Of a stretch of DNA of 64,000 nucleotides, positions 1 to 6,394 are shown piece after piece (the stretch's first letter is position 1; every line of letters starts with the position of its first letter). Below the pieces are notes generated by a model. It made no database searches and had not been told where the DNA came from. It saw only the letters and a list, made by a program, of their open reading frames with translations. The position numbers were made by a program, and so were the translations under genes. The DNA is from Amycolatopsis roodepoortensis. Lineage in GTDB: Bacteria > Actinomycetota > Actinomycetes > Mycobacteriales > Pseudonocardiaceae. The stretch is from positions 124,001 to 188,000 of the forward strand of contig NZ_JADBEJ010000008.1 in assembly GCF_014873915.1 (NCBI RefSeq). The letters run 5' to 3'.

Positions 1-567
1 CTGCCCGCGATCGGCGAAGTCCTCGAAGGGGAGCAGGACACGACAGCGGCGCTGCGCACGCACCTGAAGTGGCTGGAGCAGGAGCGACAGCGGCTCGGAC
101 GGCAGATCGAATCGGTCAGGACGACCTTGAAGAAGACAGAAAGAGGTGAACAACTGATGGCAACGGAAGTGTTCGACGGCTTCGACCACACGAAGTACGA
201 GAAGGAGGTCACCGAACGCTGGGGCGCCGACGCCTACAAGCAGGGTGACCGGTGGTGGAAGTCGCTGAGCGCCGAGGACAAGAAGGCGCACCAGCAGGAG
301 CAGAAGGACATCGCCGCCGCTTTCGGTGAGGCCCGTGCCAAGGGTCTGCCCGCCGACGGTGACGAGGCCCAGGCGATCACGCAGCGGCTGTACGAGTGGC
401 TTCGGCCGGCCGTGCGTGCCGTGTCGAAGGGCTACTTCGCCGGTCTCGGGCAGCTGTACGTCGACGACCCGCGCTACGGGCAGTACGACGAGAAGCACGG
501 CGAGGGGACCGCGGAGTACATCCGTGACGCGATGGCGGTCTACGCCGAGCGCAACCTGCGCGACTAG
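1..567 (+). CDS. MerR-family regulator with TipAS domain (5' end missing)
   Basis: The reading frame is open from the first base of the window and ends at TAG 565-567, so the N-terminal MerR DNA-binding part lies outside. The first ~40 visible codons form a charged helix like the MerR dimerisation coil. The rest, about 135 residues, matches the TipAS drug-binding domain, with typical segments such as WGADAYKQGDRWWKSL and YADDPRY-like YVDDPRYGQYD near the end. TipA-type proteins bind thiopeptides and related compounds and activate their own promoter. An internal ATG at 157 has a strong ribosome binding site and may produce the TipAS domain alone. The family assignment is firm; the ligand is unknown. 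Confidence 0.85.
   Translation: MPAIGEVLEGEQDTTAALRTHLKWLEQERQRLGRQIESVRTTLKKTERGEQLMATEVFDGFDHTKYEKEVTERWGADAYKQGDRWWKSLSAEDKKAHQQEQKDIAAAFGEARAKGLPADGDEAQAITQRLYEWLRPAVRAVSKGYFAGLGQLYVDDPRYGQYDEKHGEGTAEYIRDAMAVYAERNLRD
141..159 (+). promoter_or_regulatory. Internal ribosome binding site and ATG for free TipAS domain
   Basis: An AGAGGTGA Shine-Dalgarno sequence at 142-149 stands seven bases before an in-frame ATG at 157, exactly at the junction of the MerR coil and the TipAS domain. The codons here (AAG AAG ACA GAA AGA GGT GAA CAA) are unusually A-rich for this genome, as if kept for the initiation signal. In Streptomyces lividans tipA the short TipAS form is made from an internal start. 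Confidence 0.6.
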
Positions 568-737
568 GAACGAGGGACGGGGCTGCAGACCCGTCCACTC
601 GGAGTAACCGCAAGGTCTCCCGAAGGGCGCCCAGCGCCCGACGGAGACTTCATCGTCGCGCGCCTCTTTTTGGCCGAAGGCCACGGAAATGCGATGAAGA
701 GGCGCCGATTTGATCAAGGTAGGGGCAGAGCGGAGCC

Positions 738-756
738 GCGCCTCTTCGGCGCTTTT
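738..756 (+). terminator. Weak terminator-like hairpin
   Basis: GCGCC and GGCGC arms (738-742, 748-752) enclose a TCTTC loop and are followed by TTTT. The stem is only five base pairs, so this is tentative. The rest of 568-819 shows only loosely related GGCGCCTCTT-like inverted pieces and no gene. Confidence 0.3.
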
Positions 757-819
757 CCGTCAGCGCGACACGCCGTAGGCAAATATCACCGAATATCGGG
801 CGAGAGCTAGAAACGCCGA

Positions 820-825
820 TAGCGT
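820..825 (+). promoter_or_regulatory. -10 box of leaderless ATPase gene
   Basis: TAGCGT ends six bases before the GTG at 832. This matches the spacing of the other leaderless starts in the window and favours GTG 832 over GTG 826, which lies inside the discriminator. Confidence 0.45.
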
Positions 826-831
826 GTGAGA

Positions 832-2022
832 GTGGATCCCATCCGCAACCCCTTCGCCCCGGGCGCCGGTCAACGGCCGCCCGAGCTGGCAGGCCGCGTG
901 CGCGAGCTCCAGGCCTTCGAGGTCGTGCTCGAACGGGTCGCCCGCGGGAGACCCGAACGCAGCCTGATGCTGACCGGCCTGCGTGGCGTGGGGAAGACCG
1001 TGCTGCTGGGCGAGCTGCGTTCGCGGGCCATCAAGCACGGCTGGGGCGCGGGCAAGATCGAAGCCCGCCCGGACACCGAACTTCGGCGGCCGCTGTCGGC
1101 CGCGTTGCACCGCGCGATCCGCGACCTCGCCGTGCGCCATCGCGCGCCGGACCGGGTCGAGCAGGTGCTCGGCGTGCTCAAGGCGTTCGCGCTGCGCGCC
1201 AACAAACCGGACGCGAAACTCCGTGACCGCTGGCAACCGGGCATCGACGTGCCCGCCGCTCAGGGCCGCGCAGATTCGGGCGACATCGAGATCGACTTGG
1301 TCGAGCTGTTCACCGAGGTCGCCGAGCTGGCGGCCGACGTCGGCACCGGGGTCGCGCTGCTGATCGACGAGATCCAGGACCTGCTGCCGGAGGACGTTTC
1401 CGCGCTCTGCGCCGCCTGCCACGAGCTGTCGCAGTCCGGGGCGCCGCTGGTCGTGGTCGGCGCGGGGCTGCCGCACGTACCCGCCGTCCTTTCGGCGTCG
1501 AAGTCGTACTCGGAACGCCTCTTCCGTTACGCGCGTATCGACCGGCTGGAGCGCGAAGACGCCGACCTCGCGGTGATGGCGCCCATCGAACGCGAGGACG
1601 CGGGCATCGAACCGGAGGCGCTGGACGCCCTGTTCGACGCGTCGGGCGGATATCCGTACTTCATCCAGGCCTACGGCAAGGCCGCCTGGGACGCCGCACC
1701 GGCGGATCCGATCACCGTGAAGGACGTCCAGGTCGCGGCGCCAGAGGCCGAATCGGAGCTCGCGGTCGGCTTCTTCGGCTCTCGCTACGAGCGCGCGACA
1801 CCTGCCGAACGCGAGTACCTGCTCGCGATGGCCGAGCTGACCCAGGGCCGGGACGAGTCCGCCGGCACCGCCGATGTGGCCGTCTACCTGGGGCGGAAGC
1901 CTTCCTCGCTGTCTCCGGCGCGGGACAGCCTGATGAAGAAGGGCCTGGTGTACTCCGCCGAACGCGGGCACATCGCCTTCACCGTCCCGCACTTCGGCCA
2001 CTACCTGCTCGGCCGGGACTAA
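832..2022 (+). CDS. AAA-family ATPase, Orc1/Cdc6-like STAND architecture
   Basis: This 396-residue protein has a Walker A motif GLRGVGKT at about residues 49-56 and a Walker B motif LLIDEIQDL with the acidic pair near 179-180. A C-terminal helical/winged-helix-like part contains the PAEREYLLAMAEL segment. This is the layout of stand-alone actinobacterial ATP-binding proteins related to Orc1/Cdc6 and STAND ATPases. It has no signal peptide or membrane segment. No partner gene adjoins it, and flanking noncoding stretches of ~240-260 bases suggest its own transcript. The start at 832 is chosen from the -10 spacing and because the protein then begins MDPIRNPF; GTG 826 would add two residues. Its role is unknown; DNA binding or signalling is possible. 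Confidence 0.75.
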   Translation: MDPIRNPFAPGAGQRPPELAGRVRELQAFEVVLERVARGRPERSLMLTGLRGVGKTVLLGELRSRAIKHGWGAGKIEARPDTELRRPLSAALHRAIRDLAVRHRAPDRVEQVLGVLKAFALRANKPDAKLRDRWQPGIDVPAAQGRADSGDIEIDLVELFTEVAELAADVGTGVALLIDEIQDLLPEDVSALCAACHELSQSGAPLVVVGAGLPHVPAVLSASKSYSERLFRYARIDRLEREDADLAVMAPIEREDAGIEPEALDALFDASGGYPYFIQAYGKAAWDAAPADPITVKDVQVAAPEAESELAVGFFGSRYERATPAEREYLLAMAELTQGRDESAGTADVAVYLGRKPSSLSPARDSLMKKGLVYSAERGHIAFTVPHFGHYLLGRD

Positions 2023-2057
2023 GCCTCTCTCAGGCTGTATCGCGTAAATCCTAGAAA

Positions 2058-2077
2058 GCGGTAGAGAGTCCTACCGC
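2058..2077 (+). terminator. Hairpin after ATPase gene
   Basis: GCGGTAG (2058-2064) and CTACCGC (2071-2077) form a perfect seven-base-pair stem with a six-base loop, 36 bases after the ATPase stop codon. An AAAGC/GCTTT extension sits on either side. It probably ends the transcript, but there is no clear T tract. Confidence 0.4.
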
Positions 2078-2150
2078 CGCTTTGTCGCACCTTCGGCGTT
2101 ACCAAGAAGTGACCGGCGCCACCAAATCTCTCCGGTTTTACGCTCTTGTT

Positions 2151-2167
2151 GCCGATGATTCATCGGC
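2151..2167. promoter_or_regulatory. Short palindrome upstream of small-gene promoter
   Basis: GCCGATG-ATT-CATCGGC is a perfect interrupted palindrome 26 bases upstream of the -35 box of the small gene at 2277. It could be an operator; there is no further support. Confidence 0.3.
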
Positions 2168-2193
2168 AGGTGTGCCAAGTCACCGGATAATCG

Positions 2194-2223
2194 TTGGCTT
2201 CCTTGTGAAAAAGGGTGCATACT
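2194..2223 (+). promoter_or_regulatory. Sigma-70-type promoter of small gene
   Basis: TTGGCT (2194-2199) and CATACT (2218-2223) are separated by 18 bases, close to the housekeeping consensus. Transcription would start near 2230, about 45 bases before the small reading frame. Confidence 0.55.
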
Positions 2224-2276
2224 AGAAGCACAGCCACGAAGACGCAAGATCTACTCCCAAGGGGATGACAAAACCG

Positions 2277-2426
2277 ATGAACAACATCGCCGCCAAGCTC
2301 CGTGCCCGTCGCGCCGAGGCTCGTACTCGCCGGGCCCTGAACCGGGCGATCGACACCGCGGCCACCGCGACCGTTCGTCAGGAGCTCATCGCTATCTCCC
2401 AGGCGCGTCACACGCACATGCGCTGA
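2277..2426 (+). CDS. Small basic protein of 49 residues, unknown function
   Basis: ATG 2277 opens a 49-codon frame ending at TGA 2424-2426. The product begins MNNIAAKLRARRAEARTRRA and is rich in Arg and Ala, probably one or two basic amphipathic helices with no membrane segment. Support comes from the housekeeping-type promoter upstream, an AAGGGG ribosome binding site at 2259-2264 (12 bases before ATG 2277), actinomycete codon use, and a strong terminator downstream. An in-frame ATG at 2265 would add four residues but directly abuts the AAGGGG. Similar tiny Arg-rich proteins are common in Pseudonocardiaceae, from memory. The function is unknown; nucleic-acid binding is a guess from charge. 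Confidence 0.6.
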   Translation: MNNIAAKLRARRAEARTRRALNRAIDTAATATVRQELIAISQARHTHMR

Positions 2427-2492
2427 CCCGACAACAACCGTTGTAGGTGTCGCCCGTTCGAGTGACCTACGACACATAGTGCGTGAGGTGTA

Positions 2493-2511
2493 ACGCCGCG
2501 GAACGCGGCGT
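2493..2511 (+). terminator. First hairpin after small gene
   Basis: ACGCCGCG (2493-2500) and CGCGGCGT (2504-2511) form a perfect eight-base-pair stem with a GAA loop. It precedes the stronger hairpin at 2527-2569. Confidence 0.4.
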
Positions 2512-2526
2512 CGATACCCACTACGA

Positions 2527-2569
2527 CCCCGTGATGCTGGCGGACCCCCGACCTGGCAGCATCACGGGG
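2527..2569 (+). terminator. Strong terminator after small gene
   Basis: Two perfectly complementary 13-base arms (2527-2539 and 2557-2569, CCCCGTGATGCTG and its complement) enclose a 17-base loop and are followed by TTT. It separates the small gene from the MarR-GNAT gene. Confidence 0.6.
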
Positions 2570-2626
2570 TTTCCATATGTCCGGACCCGAAAGATTTCTT
2601 GCCTTCACCGCTTCGCGGGGTAACAC

Positions 2627-2639
2627 TTGACCCAGTCAA
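2627..2639. promoter_or_regulatory. Candidate MarR operator
   Basis: TTGAC-CCA-GTCAA is an interrupted palindrome of the kind bound by MarR dimers, 21 bases upstream of the MarR-GNAT start. A further GGTCAA copy abuts the start codon. Autoregulation is inferred. Confidence 0.45.
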
Positions 2640-2660
2640 CGAATCTGTTGAGGTGGTCAA

Positions 2661-3584
2661 ATGAATCGATCCGCGGACCGGGTGGCGACCGTCCGGGCCT
2701 TCAACCGCCTGTACACCGGCGTGATCGGCGTCCTCGACGAAGGACCGGCCGACGCCGAGTACTCCCTGAGCGAAGCCAGGGTCATCTTCGAACTCGCGCA
2801 GCAGGATTCGACCCAGGTCACCGACCTGCGCAAACGTCTCGACCTCGACGCCGGGTACGCGAGCAGGCTGCTCGCGAGGCTCGAAGGGCGAGGTCTCCTC
2901 ACCCGCGAACGCAGTGACGAGGACGCACGCCGTCAGATCGTCCGGCTGACCGAGAACGGCCGTAAGGCGTTCGCCGTCCTCGACGAACGATCCGTGGGCC
3001 GGATCGGCTCGCTGCTCGGCAAGTTCGGCGAAGACGAGCAGAAACGGCTGCTCGGCGCCATGGACACGATCACCTCTCTGGTCGGCGAGCGCGCCTCGGA
3101 TCCCGCGCTGGTCCTGCGCCCGCCCCGGCCGGGTGACTTCGGCTGGGTGGTCCACCGCCACGGCGCCCTCTACTCCCGCGAGTACGGCTGGGACGAACGT
3201 TTCGAAGCGCTCGTCGCCCGTGTCGTCGCGGAGTACGTCGACCGGCGCGGAGACCCGCGCCAAGCGGGCTGGATCGCCGAACTCGACGGCGAACGCGTCG
3301 GCAGCATCTTCTGCATGCCCGCCGAAGACGGCACCACCGCGAAGCTGCGGATGCTGCTCCTGGAACCGGCCGCGCGGGGACGTGGCGTCGGGAAACGCCT
3401 GGTCGCCGAATGCGTCGAGTTCGCGAGGGCCTCCGGCTACCAGGCGATGGAACTCTGGACGGTCTCGTTGCTGGAGGCGGCGCGGGCGATCTACCGGAAG
3501 GCCGGCTTCCAGCTGGTGAGCGAGGAGACGATCACGGGCTTCGGTTACGAGCTGACCGGGCAGACCTGGCGGCTGGAGCTGTGA
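2661..3584 (+). CDS. MarR regulator fused to GNAT acetyltransferase
   Basis: The 307-residue protein joins two domains. Residues 1-145 form a MarR winged helix, with the recognition region near 52-80 (DLRKRLDLDAGYASRLLARL). Residues 150-307 form a GNAT acetyltransferase with the acetyl-CoA loop RGRGVGKRL near 239-247. Such bifunctional regulators are known in actinobacteria; the acetyl acceptor cannot be told from sequence. ATG 2661 is preceded by GAGGTG at the proper distance. A TTGAC-N3-GTCAA palindrome upstream suggests autorepression. The next small gene starts one base after its stop, so the two are probably cotranscribed. Confidence 0.88.
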   Translation: MNRSADRVATVRAFNRLYTGVIGVLDEGPADAEYSLSEARVIFELAQQDSTQVTDLRKRLDLDAGYASRLLARLEGRGLLTRERSDEDARRQIVRLTENGRKAFAVLDERSVGRIGSLLGKFGEDEQKRLLGAMDTITSLVGERASDPALVLRPPRPGDFGWVVHRHGALYSREYGWDERFEALVARVVAEYVDRRGDPRQAGWIAELDGERVGSIFCMPAEDGTTAKLRMLLLEPAARGRGVGKRLVAECVEFARASGYQAMELWTVSLLEAARAIYRKAGFQLVSEETITGFGYELTGQTWRLEL

Positions 3585-3585
3585 G

Positions 3586-3861
3586 GTGTTCGTCGTCTAC
3601 TGCCCCACCTGCGACCGCCGGTCCGTGGTCGGGGTCGGCTCGATCGATTTCGTCGACGACCTGACCCCGGGCATGATCTCCGTTTCCGGTCGCTGCCCGG
3701 ATGGCCATTACGCCGTCCTCCTGACCGGGAAGGCCTTCGCGCCCCACGAACCGTGTGTGCGCGACGTCCGGCAGGTGTTGAAACGGCGGCGCCGCCGGAC
3801 CAGGCTGAGTGCCTGGTTCGCGCGGCAGCGTGAACTGCACGACCGGCTCTTCCGCTACTGA
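3586..3861 (+). CDS. Small protein with cysteine pair, unknown function
   Basis: This 91-residue product starts at GTG 3586, one base after the MarR-GNAT stop, with GGAG just upstream. Residues 5-9 read YCPTC, and a second CPDGH motif follows near residue 37, so a degenerate zinc ribbon is possible (C-x2-C then C-x3-H). The C-terminal third is very basic (KRRRRRTR near 66-73). No membrane segment is seen. Its placement suggests translational coupling to the upstream regulator, but no function is recognised. Confidence 0.65.
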   Translation: MFVVYCPTCDRRSVVGVGSIDFVDDLTPGMISVSGRCPDGHYAVLLTGKAFAPHEPCVRDVRQVLKRRRRRTRLSAWFARQRELHDRLFRY

Positions 3862-3888
3862 TGTCGATTCGCCGGGGGCTCGTTCGTC
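3862..3888 (+). promoter_or_regulatory. ECF42-type promoter for DGPF-sigma operon
   Basis: TGTCGA (3862-3867) and CGTC (3885-3888) are 17 bases apart and lie 31 bases before the DGPF gene. As I recall from work on Streptomyces ECF42 sigma factors, the target motif is TGTCGA at -35 and CG(A/T)C at -10. The match indicates that the sigma factor drives its own operon. Confidence 0.6.
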
Positions 3889-3918
3889 TAGGGACCATCG
3901 ATCCCCAAGGAGGACACC

Positions 3919-4275
3919 ATGCCCCACTACATCGGTTTCATCCGTTCCACCGCGGACTCGCACGACCACCTCGGCCCCGACGAAGCGCAACGTGTGCTCG
4001 AGAGCTATCTGGCCTGGGCGGACGAACGCACCAAGGAAGGCCGCTTCGTCGGCGGTGGTGGGCTGTCGAGGGGCGGCCGGGTGCTGCGCGGTTCCGGCGG
4101 TGAGGTCGGCGCGACCGACGGCCCGCACACCGAGGCCACCGAGATCGTCGGCGGCTACCAGGTGATCGAGGCCGCGGACCTCGATCAGGCGGAGAAGATC
4201 TTCGCGACGCATCCGCATCTGGCGTTCGGGCCGATCGAGGTGCGCAAGGTCGGCGAACGCGGTTGCGAGGACTGA
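3919..4275 (+). CDS. YCII-related DGPF-type protein
   Basis: The 118-residue protein has the YCII/DGPF fold: an N-terminal beta strand, a DGP motif at 67-69 (here DGPH instead of the usual DGPF), and a final PIEVRKV strand. Proteins of this group are almost always encoded beside ECF42 sigma factors and are their main targets, though their biochemical role is not known. The start ATG follows a strong AAGGAGG. Its TGA overlaps the ATG of the sigma factor gene (TGATG), so the two are translationally coupled. It lies behind an ECF42-like promoter. Confidence 0.88.
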   Translation: MPHYIGFIRSTADSHDHLGPDEAQRVLESYLAWADERTKEGRFVGGGGLSRGGRVLRGSGGEVGATDGPHTEATEIVGGYQVIEAADLDQAEKIFATHPHLAFGPIEVRKVGERGCED

Positions 4276-5489
4276 TGCGCCCGGCCGGCGTGGTGGAGCA
4301 TCTGTTCCGGCACAGTGCCGGGCGGATCGTCGCCACGCTGGCCAGGGCACTCGGCCCCGAACGGCTGGACCTCGCCGAGGAGGCCGTAGCCGACGCGCTG
4401 GAACAGGCGCTGCGCACCTGGCCGCAGTGCGGTGTGCCGGACAACCCTCAGGGCTGGTTGTTCCGCGCCGCCCGGAACCGGGCGATGGACGTTGTCCGGC
4501 GCGAACAGACGTTGCGCGCCTTGCTGCCGCGGCTGGTGGAGCTCGACGGTCACGAGGACGGCCGGGGCACGGACGACGAACTCGTGCTGATGTTGCTGTG
4601 CTGCCATCCCGCGCTACCGACGGTCTCGCAGGTGGCGCTGACGTTGAAGACCGTCGGCGGGCTAGGGGTGAACGAGATCGCGGCGGCCCTGCTGACGAAA
4701 CCGGCGACGGTGGCGCAGCGGCTCGTGCGGGCGAAGAAGTGGTTGCGGGAGTCGGGAAAGCCGCTTTCACTGCCGGGTCCGGACGCACTGGAGTCCAGAG
4801 TGGACAGTGTGCTGGCCGTGCTCTACCTGCTCTTCAACGAAGGCTACGACGCGACGACCGGAGAGGTCGCGGTCCGCGGCGAACTGTGCGGGGAGGCGAT
4901 CCGGCTGGGGCGACTGCTGCTAGCTGAGCCGAAGACGGATCTGCCGAGGGTGCGGGCGCTGGTCGCGCTGATGCTGTTGCAGGGGAGCAGGCTGCCCGCG
5001 CGGGTCGACCGAGAGGGGGATCTGCTGCTGCTCGACGAGCAGGACCGGGACCGCTGGGATCACGCGATGATCGCCGAGGGGACGCGGCTGTTCGAGCGGG
5101 CGTGCACCGGGCCGGAGATGTCGGCGTACCACGTCGAGGCGGCGATCGCGCTGTGCCACAGCACCGCTTCGCCGCCGGACTGGCGCCGGATCGTCGGCCT
5201 GTACGACGATCTGCTGGCGCTGCGGCCGTCGCCGGTGGCGCGGCTGAACCGCGCGATCGCGCTTTCGATGGTGGACGGCGCCGCCGCCGGGATCGCGGAA
5301 CTCGAAGCCATCGAGGCCGACCTGCCGGACTACACCCTGCTTCCCGCCGTGCTCGGCGCACTGTGGCTGCGGGCCGGCGACCCGGCGCGAGCCGCGGAAC
5401 ACTACCGGCGAGCGCTCGCGCTGCCCTGCTCGGAACCGCAACGCCGCTTCCTCACCCGACGCCTGACGGCCTGCTCCACAACGCCCTGA
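4275..5489 (+). CDS. ECF42-group RNA polymerase sigma factor with TPR extension
   Basis: Starting at ATG 4275, the 404-residue product has sigma region 2 at about 10-75 (including NPQGWLFRAARNRAMD), region 4 at about 105-165 with its helix-turn-helix, and a ~220-residue helical C-terminal extension of tetratricopeptide type. This extension and the adjacent DGPF gene define the ECF42 group, which has no classical anti-sigma factor. The extension is needed for activity in the studied Streptomyces case, from memory. The start overlaps the stop of the preceding gene; an upstream TTG at 4263 is less likely. A 280-base repeat-rich gap follows. Confidence 0.9.
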   Translation: MRPAGVVEHLFRHSAGRIVATLARALGPERLDLAEEAVADALEQALRTWPQCGVPDNPQGWLFRAARNRAMDVVRREQTLRALLPRLVELDGHEDGRGTDDELVLMLLCCHPALPTVSQVALTLKTVGGLGVNEIAAALLTKPATVAQRLVRAKKWLRESGKPLSLPGPDALESRVDSVLAVLYLLFNEGYDATTGEVAVRGELCGEAIRLGRLLLAEPKTDLPRVRALVALMLLQGSRLPARVDREGDLLLLDEQDRDRWDHAMIAEGTRLFERACTGPEMSAYHVEAAIALCHSTASPPDWRRIVGLYDDLLALRPSPVARLNRAIALSMVDGAAAGIAELEAIEADLPDYTLLPAVLGALWLRAGDPARAAEHYRRALALPCSEPQRRFLTRRLTACSTTP

Positions 5490-5513
5490 CCAGCTCTTTT
5501 TGCTTTGCCCCGC

Positions 5514-5646
5514 GCGTTACCCCACCCCCCACCACTCCCAGGGGGGCGCGCCCCGCACCAGCGTATCGGGAGGGGGTGACGCGGGGTGGGTTTCGGTGGT
5601 CCAGGGGGCCGAGTTGTCCACAACGGTGGGTGGGTGTGGACAACTC
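5514..5646. repeat. Composite repeat copy A: GC-rich hairpin plus paired DnaA boxes
   Basis: A hairpin with arms GCGTTACCCC (5514-5523) and GGGGTGACGC (5573-5582, one G-T pair) carries an apical part containing TCCCAGGGGG and TATCGGG. Thirty bases on, GAGTTGTCCACA (5611-5622) and TGTGGACAACTC (5635-5646) form a perfect inverted repeat with a 12-base spacer. The nine-base core TTGTCCACA equals the actinobacterial DnaA-box consensus. A second copy lies at 38917-39039. Confidence 0.7.
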
Positions 5647-5660
5647 GGGGTGGGTGTCTC

Positions 5661-5703
5661 GAAGGGGACCTTGGGGACGTTGAACGTCTCAAAGGGCCCC
5701 TTC
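5661..5703. terminator. Imperfect palindrome with 21-base arms and one-base loop
   Basis: Arms 5661-5681 and 5683-5703 match at 18 of 21 positions around a single G. The outer GAAGGGG and inner ACGTT are paired. It has the same arm length, loop and outer sequence as the palindrome at 51020-51062. It may terminate transcripts from the sigma factor operon. Confidence 0.45.
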
Positions 5704-5772
5704 AGGACTCGGAGATCCGGTGGGCGACGTCGAAGACATCCGCAGTTCACGCGGGCACGGTTACCTGGGGGA

Positions 5773-6393
5773 GTGAACTGGACGGCGTACGTCGACGGCT
5801 ACTGCGAACGCCTCGCCCCCGGGCTCTGGGGCGAGCCGCTCAACAGCCTCAGCAATCTCGCGTTCCTGATCGCGGCCATCGCGGTCTGGCGGCAGCCGAA
5901 GGGCCGCGTGTTCGGCGCCCTTATCGGGCTGGTGTTCCTCGGCAGCACGGCATTCCATCTGCTCGCCACCCGCTGGTCCGCGGCCGCGGACACCGGCTTC
6001 ATCCTGGTGTTCGTCCTGTACTACGCCGCCGTGTTCCCGCACGTGTTCTTCGGCGTCCGCCGACGGCTGGCCTGGCTCGGCATCCCCGTGTTCCTCGCCT
6101 TCACCGCCGTCGTCGCGTCGCTGGGCGGCGGGCTGTACCTGTCGGCGTTGATCGGGCTCGTGATCTTCGCGGTCATTCTCAGGGGTGAAGACCGTCGCAG
6201 GTTCGCGCTCGCCGCGGGCGTTTTCGGGGTGTCCCTTTCGTCCCGCACGGCCGACCACACCGTCTGCGGGAATTTCCCCGCCGGGACGCATTTCCTCTGG
6301 CACCTGCTGAACGGGCTCGTGCTCTTTCTCGCCGCGAACGCCGCGACGAAAAGGGCCGCGTCCCGGCAGGACGCGGCCCCTTCTCGAAGCTGA
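5773..6393 (+). CDS. Ceramidase-family integral membrane protein
   Basis: From GTG 5773 the product has 206 residues and about seven hydrophobic segments. It carries the family signature histidines: STAFH near residue 60 and a C-terminal DHTVCGNFPAGTHFLWH block holding Asp, His and HxxxWH-type zinc ligands. The alkaline ceramidase/PAQR-like superfamily hydrolyses amide bonds in lipids using membrane-embedded zinc; the bacterial substrate is unknown. The frame is open further upstream, but that part runs through the repeat region and lacks protein-like composition, so the start beside GGGGGAG was chosen. Its last codons contain a terminator hairpin (6353-6379) shared with the convergent symporter operon. 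Confidence 0.75.
   Translation: MNWTAYVDGYCERLAPGLWGEPLNSLSNLAFLIAAIAVWRQPKGRVFGALIGLVFLGSTAFHLLATRWSAAADTGFILVFVLYYAAVFPHVFFGVRRRLAWLGIPVFLAFTAVVASLGGGLYLSALIGLVIFAVILRGEDRRRFALAAGVFGVSLSSRTADHTVCGNFPAGTHFLWHLLNGLVLFLAANAATKRAASRQDAAPSRS
6353..6379. terminator. Bidirectional terminator embedded in coding sequence
   Basis: GGGCCGCGTCC (6353-6363) and its complement (6369-6379) pair across a five-base loop inside the last codons of the ceramidase gene. On the minus strand the stem is followed by a TTTTCG tract, placing it just after the symporter operon that ends at 6395. Confidence 0.6.
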
Positions 6394-6394
6394 C

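Noticed and set aside
4263..4274. TTG start for the sigma factor gene
   Set aside because: The TGATG overlap with the DGPF gene at 4275 is a standard coupling signal and gives a normal N-terminus.
5611..5646. Chromosomal origin of replication
   Set aside because: Only two boxes are present, there is no AT-rich unwinding region, and dnaA, dnaN and recF are not in the window.
5500..5772. Long N-terminal part of the ceramidase frame
   Set aside because: It passes through the composite repeat and palindrome and has Gly/Arg/Ser-rich composition unlike protein; membrane-protein sequence begins only after GTG 5773.
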